Source of the DNA: Phaeobacter gallaeciensis DSM 26640
GTDB taxonomy: Bacteria; Pseudomonadota; Alphaproteobacteria; Rhodobacterales; Rhodobacteraceae
NCBI RefSeq assembly: GCF_000511385.1
Contig: NC_023137.1
Location: 2,673,001-2,737,000, forward strand
Direction: 5' to 3'
Length of the DNA: 64,000 nucleotides
In this document: positions 60,372-64,000 of the stretch, one piece after another
How positions within the stretch are numbered: position 1 is the first letter of the stretch
Layout of the letters: the number at the start of each line of letters is the position of its first letter
The notes under the pieces: model-generated
What the model saw: only the letters and a program-made list of their open reading frames with translations
Database searches by the model: none
Told to the model about the DNA's origin: nothing
Position numbers and translations under genes: made by a program

Positions 60372-60782
60372 ATGTATGACAAGATCCTGGTTCCCATGGC
60401 CCTGGACCACGGGGTTTCTGGTATAACGCTGAAAGCTGCTGCGACCCTGTGCAATCCCGGTGGGCAAATTACCGCGCTGCATGTTTATGAGGCACCACAA
60501 GGCTCTGTCAGTGCCTATTTGGATGAGGACGCCGTGCGGGAAGGGCTCGATAAGGCGCGCCAACAGCTGACCAAGAAAACCGCTGATTATGGCGATGTCA
60601 CCGCCGAAATTGTCAAAGGCCGCTCGTATCGCGCCATTGTTGAATATGCAGAACAGCACGGCATGGATTGTATTGTCGTTGGCTCACATAAACCCGGGCT
60701 CAGCGACTTTTTCCTCGGCTCGACAGCCGCCCGCGTGGTGCGCCATGCGCCCTGCGCCGTGCATGTCTGCCGCACCCTCTGA
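60372..60782 (+). CDS. Universal stress protein (UspA family)
   Basis: A 136-residue protein of the Usp fold. It begins MYDKILVPMALDHG and ends with an ATP-binding-type loop VGSHKPGLSDFFLGSTAARV near residue 103, followed by VVRHAPCAVHVCR. Usp genes often lie beside TRAP systems and may bind ATP to gate them (TeaD regulates the ectoine TRAP transporter in Halomonas). It sits between the dehydrogenases and comDE in the same orientation. Confidence 0.85.
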   Translation: MYDKILVPMALDHGVSGITLKAAATLCNPGGQITALHVYEAPQGSVSAYLDEDAVREGLDKARQQLTKKTADYGDVTAEIVKGRSYRAIVEYAEQHGMDCIVVGSHKPGLSDFFLGSTAARVVRHAPCAVHVCRTL

Positions 60783-60817
60783 CCCAACACCGAGACCTGA
60801 AGCAAAGGCAACCGACC

Positions 60818-61324
60818 ATGAGTATAGACAACAGGATCGCTGACGATCTGGCGGCCAATGACGTGTCCTTCGTCACCACCGTCCCCTGTAAACAGCTGGC
60901 CGGGGTGATTGAAGAGATCGACCAGCGCGAGGATATCTTCCACATCCCCTCCAACAAGGAAGACGAGGGCATGGGGCTGTGCGCCGGTGCTTGGATGGGC
61001 GGCAAACGTCCCGCGATCATCATGCAAAACACGGCCATCGGGGTCACTATCAACACGCTGGCGACGCTGACCCAGTATTACCGGATGCCGCTGCCGATGC
61101 TGATCTCTTACCGTGGTGAGCTGCGTGAGCCGGTTGCCTGTCAGGTAGAAATGGCCGTGCATACAAAGGCGCTATTGGCGCAGCTCAATATCCCGACCTA
61201 CCACTTCCACTGGCAAAAGGACGTCGAAGAGTTCGACAACATCCTGAAATACACCTTCATGTGCAACAAACCTGTTGCCATTCTGACCGATGCCAATTTC
61301 TGGGGAGGCTATGGCGACCAATGA
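60818..61324 (+). CDS. comD: Sulfopyruvate decarboxylase alpha subunit
   Basis: A 168-residue protein equivalent to the N-terminal (PYR) domain of thiamine-diphosphate decarboxylases. VTTVPCKQLAGVIEEI near residue 19 and HIPSNKEDEGMGLCAGAWMG near 42 match ComD; the Glu in NKEDEG is the expected cofactor-activating residue. With ComE it converts 3-sulfopyruvate to sulfoacetaldehyde and CO2. ATGA overlap with comE fits a two-subunit enzyme. In roseobacters this serves catabolism, not coenzyme M synthesis. Confidence 0.9.
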   Translation: MSIDNRIADDLAANDVSFVTTVPCKQLAGVIEEIDQREDIFHIPSNKEDEGMGLCAGAWMGGKRPAIIMQNTAIGVTINTLATLTQYYRMPLPMLISYRGELREPVACQVEMAVHTKALLAQLNIPTYHFHWQKDVEEFDNILKYTFMCNKPVAILTDANFWGGYGDQ

Positions 61325-61875
61325 TCCGTTCCGAAATCCTGAAAGAGATCGCCCCTATCCTGCGTGACCAGCTGGTGGTCTGTAATATCGGTATTCCATC
61401 ACAGGAATTACATGCGATCGACGACCAACCCAGCAATTTCTATATGCTGGGCACTATGGGACTTGCCTCCTCCATCGGGCTGGGGTTGGCGCTGGCCCAG
61501 CCGAAACCGGTGATCGTGATCGACGGGGATGGCTCGATCCTGACCAACCTTGGTACCTTGCCCACGATTGGCAACAACGCGCCCGGAAACTACATCCTGA
61601 TGATCATCGACAATGGTTCCTATGGGTCTACCGGCGATCAACCCACCTATACCAGTCAGCGCACCGATCTGGCTGCCATGGCGCGCGCGGCTGGCTGTGG
61701 CCGGGTGATTGAGGTGCAGGACAAGGACACCGGCCCTGCGCTGAAACAGACGCTCGCAAGTGGTGAAGCCACGGTGCTGGTGGTGAAATGCGACAGCGGC
61801 AACGCTAAGATGCCAGTGATCACCATGGACCCGGTGGTGATCCGCGACCGCTTCATGAAGGCCGTGGCCGACTGA
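61321..61875 (+). CDS. comE: Sulfopyruvate decarboxylase beta subunit
   Basis: A 184-residue protein holding the pyrophosphate-binding domain. The thiamine-diphosphate motif begins GDGS at residues 69-72 and ends IIDN near 98, with TLPTIGNN between. NGSYGSTGDQPTYTSQRTDL follows. It starts inside the comD stop and shares a base with the next gene's ATG. The product sulfoacetaldehyde would need Xsc, which is not in the window. Confidence 0.9.
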   Translation: MIRSEILKEIAPILRDQLVVCNIGIPSQELHAIDDQPSNFYMLGTMGLASSIGLGLALAQPKPVIVIDGDGSILTNLGTLPTIGNNAPGNYILMIIDNGSYGSTGDQPTYTSQRTDLAAMARAAGCGRVIEVQDKDTGPALKQTLASGEATVLVVKCDSGNAKMPVITMDPVVIRDRFMKAVAD

Positions 61876-62966
61876 TGGGCACAGACGCTATCCATTCGGC
61901 TGAGGATGCCCGCCGTCTGGCCCGGCGGCGGCTGCCCTGGATGGTGTTTGACTATATCGACGGGGCTGCGGGACAGGAAACCGGGGCCGCGCGGAACCGC
62001 GCGGCTCTGGATGCCATCACCCTGCGCCCCCGTATCCTGCGCAATGTCAGCCAGCGCTCGCTGGCGACAAGGATCTTTGGCGCGGAGGCAGACCGCCCGT
62101 TCGGCATTGCCCCCATGGGCATGTGTAACCTCGCCGCCCCCGGTGCCGATCTGATGCTGGCGCGGCTGGCGGCGCGATACCGGGTGCCGCATGGGGTCTC
62201 CACAGTCGCCTCGACGCCACTGGAAACCATTCTGGAGGCAGCGGAGGGCTATGCTTGGTTCCAGCTTTATTTCAGCGGGGACGGTAGCGGCAGTTTCAAA
62301 CTGGCTGAACGGGCGCGTGCCGCCGGATATCAAACCCTGGTACTGACGGTCGATGTGCCAGAAGTCGGCCGCCGCCCGCGCGAGCTGCGTCACGGTTTCA
62401 AGATGCCGTTCCGTATCGGGCCACGCCAATTCATCGATTTTGCCCTACATCCGCGCTGGTCTCTCACCACTGTGTTAAAAGGCAAGCCAGTGATGGCGAA
62501 CTTTGAAATGGAAGGCTATGACTTTGACCGCACCGAAAGCCGGGCGCGGGCCACCTGGGGCACGCTGGCCCGGCTGCGCGATTTATGGCCCGGAAAGCTG
62601 GTGGTGAAAGGTGTGCTAGACGTTGAGGATGCCCGCGCATTGGTGGCTGCGGGGGTTGATGCCATTCAGGTCTCCAGCCACGGCGCCCGGCAACTGGAGG
62701 CTGCCCCCGCCCCGATAGAAATGCTGGCGAAAATCCGGGCCGATCTTGGATCAGAGTTTCCGGTTTTCTATGACAGCGGCATCCGGTCGGGGGAAGACAT
62801 TCTGAAAGCGATCACAATGGGCGCTGATTTTGTGTTTCTGGGCCGTATCCTGCAATATGCGATTGCCGCGAGAGGCGAGACCGGGCTGGAACAACTGTGG
62901 CATGCGCTGAGCGAAGAGCTGAGCATTGCGATGGCACAAAGCGGGCGCGTCTCCCTCAGGCATTAA
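61875..62966 (+). CDS. slcD: FMN-dependent alpha-hydroxy acid dehydrogenase (SlcD-like sulfolactate dehydrogenase)
   Basis: A 363-residue LldD/glycolate oxidase-type flavoprotein. MVFDYIDGAAGQETGAARNR near residue 23, FGIAPMGMCNLAAPGAD near 76 and the active-site H269 and R272 in QVSSHGARQLE are intact; K245 contacts FMN. Such enzymes oxidise lactate-like acids and donate electrons to quinone. Coupling to comDE (TGATG) makes 3-sulfolactate the probable substrate, matching SlcD described in Roseovarius nubinhibens. A general L-lactate dehydrogenase is the alternative. Confidence 0.78.
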   Translation: MGTDAIHSAEDARRLARRRLPWMVFDYIDGAAGQETGAARNRAALDAITLRPRILRNVSQRSLATRIFGAEADRPFGIAPMGMCNLAAPGADLMLARLAARYRVPHGVSTVASTPLETILEAAEGYAWFQLYFSGDGSGSFKLAERARAAGYQTLVLTVDVPEVGRRPRELRHGFKMPFRIGPRQFIDFALHPRWSLTTVLKGKPVMANFEMEGYDFDRTESRARATWGTLARLRDLWPGKLVVKGVLDVEDARALVAAGVDAIQVSSHGARQLEAAPAPIEMLAKIRADLGSEFPVFYDSGIRSGEDILKAITMGADFVFLGRILQYAIAARGETGLEQLWHALSEELSIAMAQSGRVSLRH

Positions 62967-62996
62967 GGGGCGCGCTAAAGCCGCCGCGGCGCACAG

Positions 62997-63605
62997 TCAC
63001 GCTGCGTTTGCGTCGCTGCGCTGGCCCTTCGCATCAACCGTCAAATGGTAGGCCTGACAGATTTCGCCGCCGGCTTCGAACCTCGGGCCCGCCGAGGTGA
63101 TCGATAGGCGCGCCCGGCGCATCAGCAGCGCAGCTGTGACCGAGGTAATGCATAAGAAAGCGCTGATATTCCACTCTTGCGCGAGCCGGGTCAGGCCTCG
63201 CTCCAGATGACCACGCACATCCATACGGTCGCGCGCGCTGAGCGTGTCCTCGACGAAAAACCGGCTAACTTCCCAGATTGCGGCGTCCTGCGGCGCCGAA
63301 TGATCCAGGACATTCGACGGCAATCCGGGCAGCAGCCCCAACTGCGCATCACGCAACATGTAGCTGGTTGTCATGCACTGTGCCGTAGTCGGGGTCATCC
63401 GGAAACCACCGAGAACTCTTTTCTCTTCATGTACAGTACAGTAGATACTCTCCGGGGTGTCGTACTGGTCGAACTCTAACCCTCGCACATTGGGCAAATT
63501 CCAGCGGCGCAACTGAACAAAATGGCGATATCGCGCGCGCAGCATCTCAGTGAAGAGCCCACCGGTCTCCGCAAAATTGTCGAATGTAATTTCTGTCGAC
63601 TGCAT
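62997..63605 (-). CDS. Acyl-homoserine-lactone synthase (LuxI family)
   Basis: A 202-residue autoinducer synthase. Conserved LuxI positions are present: R25, F29 and W35; E/D/D in RGLEFDQYD near 42-49; R in GGFRM near 69; and IWEVSRFF near 109. It makes an acyl-homoserine lactone from SAM and acyl carrier protein. The ATG at 63605 puts these residues at their usual distances; an ATG at 63746 would add 47 residues across AT-rich DNA with palindromes, so it is rejected. No LuxR gene is visible in the window. It converges with slcD over 30 bases. Confidence 0.85.
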   Translation of the reverse strand: MQSTEITFDNFAETGGLFTEMLRARYRHFVQLRRWNLPNVRGLEFDQYDTPESIYCTVHEEKRVLGGFRMTPTTAQCMTTSYMLRDAQLGLLPGLPSNVLDHSAPQDAAIWEVSRFFVEDTLSARDRMDVRGHLERGLTRLAQEWNISAFLCITSVTAALLMRRARLSITSAGPRFEAGGEICQAYHLTVDAKGQRSDANAA

Positions 63606-63660
63606 CGTCGGCCCGGTCGGTTGTTCCAGCCCGAATGCAAACGTACATTCCGGCAATTTA

Positions 63661-63711
63661 TCGAAAATTCGACTCAACCTATCCGGAAAGCGTAAATTTT
63701 GAATTAATTCA
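63661..63711. promoter_or_regulatory. AT-rich palindromes upstream of the LuxI-type gene
   Basis: TGAATTAATTCA (63700-63711) is a perfect 12-bp palindrome, and TCGAA-AA-TTCGA (63661-63672) is another inverted repeat. Both lie 56-106 bases before the synthase start, in a locally AT-rich stretch. Neither resembles a classical lux box. They may be operators for the synthase gene. Confidence 0.4.
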
Positions 63712-63823
63712 CAACGGCGGCTCCGTTTTGCGACGGTTTCTCCCATCCGGAGTGCGTCAGTCGCAAATAACTATGGGCGCCCGAAACTAAACAGTAGCGT
63801 CTGCCTCATATATTGCACAGCGG

Positions 63824-64000
63824 TCAGGCAGAGCGCACTGCCGGTACAGATGTAATCCTGCAAATTTCCGATAGCAGCACCGATTTTTTGACCGGTTTAG
63901 ACAGATAACTCACCGCGCCTAGCCGCAGGAACAGCTCCTGTTCTTCCGGAGCGGCGTTCGCCGTCAGCATCACCACTGGCGTCGCCCCAATCCGCCCGCC
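63824..64000 (-). CDS. Response-regulator receiver domain, 3' end (partial)
   Basis: The last 58 codons of a minus-strand gene cut by the window edge. The sequence has the end of a receiver domain: GATPVVMLTANAAPEEQELF, then LGAVSYLSKPVKKSVLL, with the conserved Thr/Ala and K-P pair of the beta4-beta5 region. It ends soon after, so the protein is either a stand-alone receiver or a hybrid kinase with a C-terminal receiver. It lies upstream of the LuxI-type gene in the same orientation and might be part of its control. Confidence 0.75.
   Translation of the reverse strand, partial: GGRIGATPVVMLTANAAPEEQELFLRLGAVSYLSKPVKKSVLLSEICRITSVPAVRSA

Overview
The window reads as chromosomal DNA of a GC-rich marine alphaproteobacterium of the Roseobacter group (Rhodobacterales; Phaeobacter/Ruegeria-like). 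This rests on tandem TGA-N9-TCA iron boxes before hemP, an aerobic cobalamin operon with cobF, cobG, cobN, cobE and cobW, an agl alpha-glucoside operon, a combined dihydroxypropanesulfonate/sulfolactate cluster, and a LuxI-type synthase. The assignment is inference; no database was searched. I saw no IS element, prophage, rRNA or CRISPR array. Coding density is high and many genes overlap by 4 bases.

Layout: 1-6442 is a probable iron-responsive block: hemP, a Cys-rich unknown, imelysin, di-heme oxidoreductase, a second imelysin and an exported DUF1513 protein. 6455-8904 holds glpR-glpD behind 11-bp repeats. 9147-10519 holds an HxlR-type regulator divergent from two VOC proteins, the second exported. 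10618-26081 is cobalamin synthesis: divergent cobO, a cobalamin riboswitch, then DUF1636-cobW-cobN-cobG-cobH-cobI-cobJ-[cobK reversed]-cobL-cobE-cobM-cobB-cobA-cobF. 26210-32257 is housekeeping: tRNA-Ser(UGA), a SPOR lipoprotein, a PBP5-type carboxypeptidase, tmk, holB, tatD and a metallo-beta-lactamase-fold hydrolase, followed by an AEC transporter.

33292-39690 is a tripartite tricarboxylate transporter (tctCBA) divergent from its two-component system tctDE plus an extra periplasmic binding protein. 39700-48847 is aglEFGAK with divergent aglR, two identical palindromic operators and a GH1 glucosidase. 48858-52592 is a three-gene catabolic operon: class III aminotransferase, DoeA/EutD-like M24 hydrolase, M20 deacetylase. 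52822-62966 is a LacI-controlled organosulfonate cluster: small membrane protein, TRAP transporter, HpsN-like dehydrogenase, SDR, zinc dehydrogenase, Usp, ComDE and an SlcD-like FMN dehydrogenase. It should import dihydroxypropanesulfonate and/or sulfolactate and take them through sulfopyruvate to sulfoacetaldehyde. 62997-64000 holds a LuxI-type synthase and the 3' end of a response-regulator receiver domain.

The most interesting items are the periplasmic iron module at the left end, the composite sulfonate cluster, the DoeA-like operon without a DoeB, cobK embedded antisense with a start codon overlapping that of cobL, and stem-loops placed just after the binding-protein gene in all three binding-protein-dependent transport operons.
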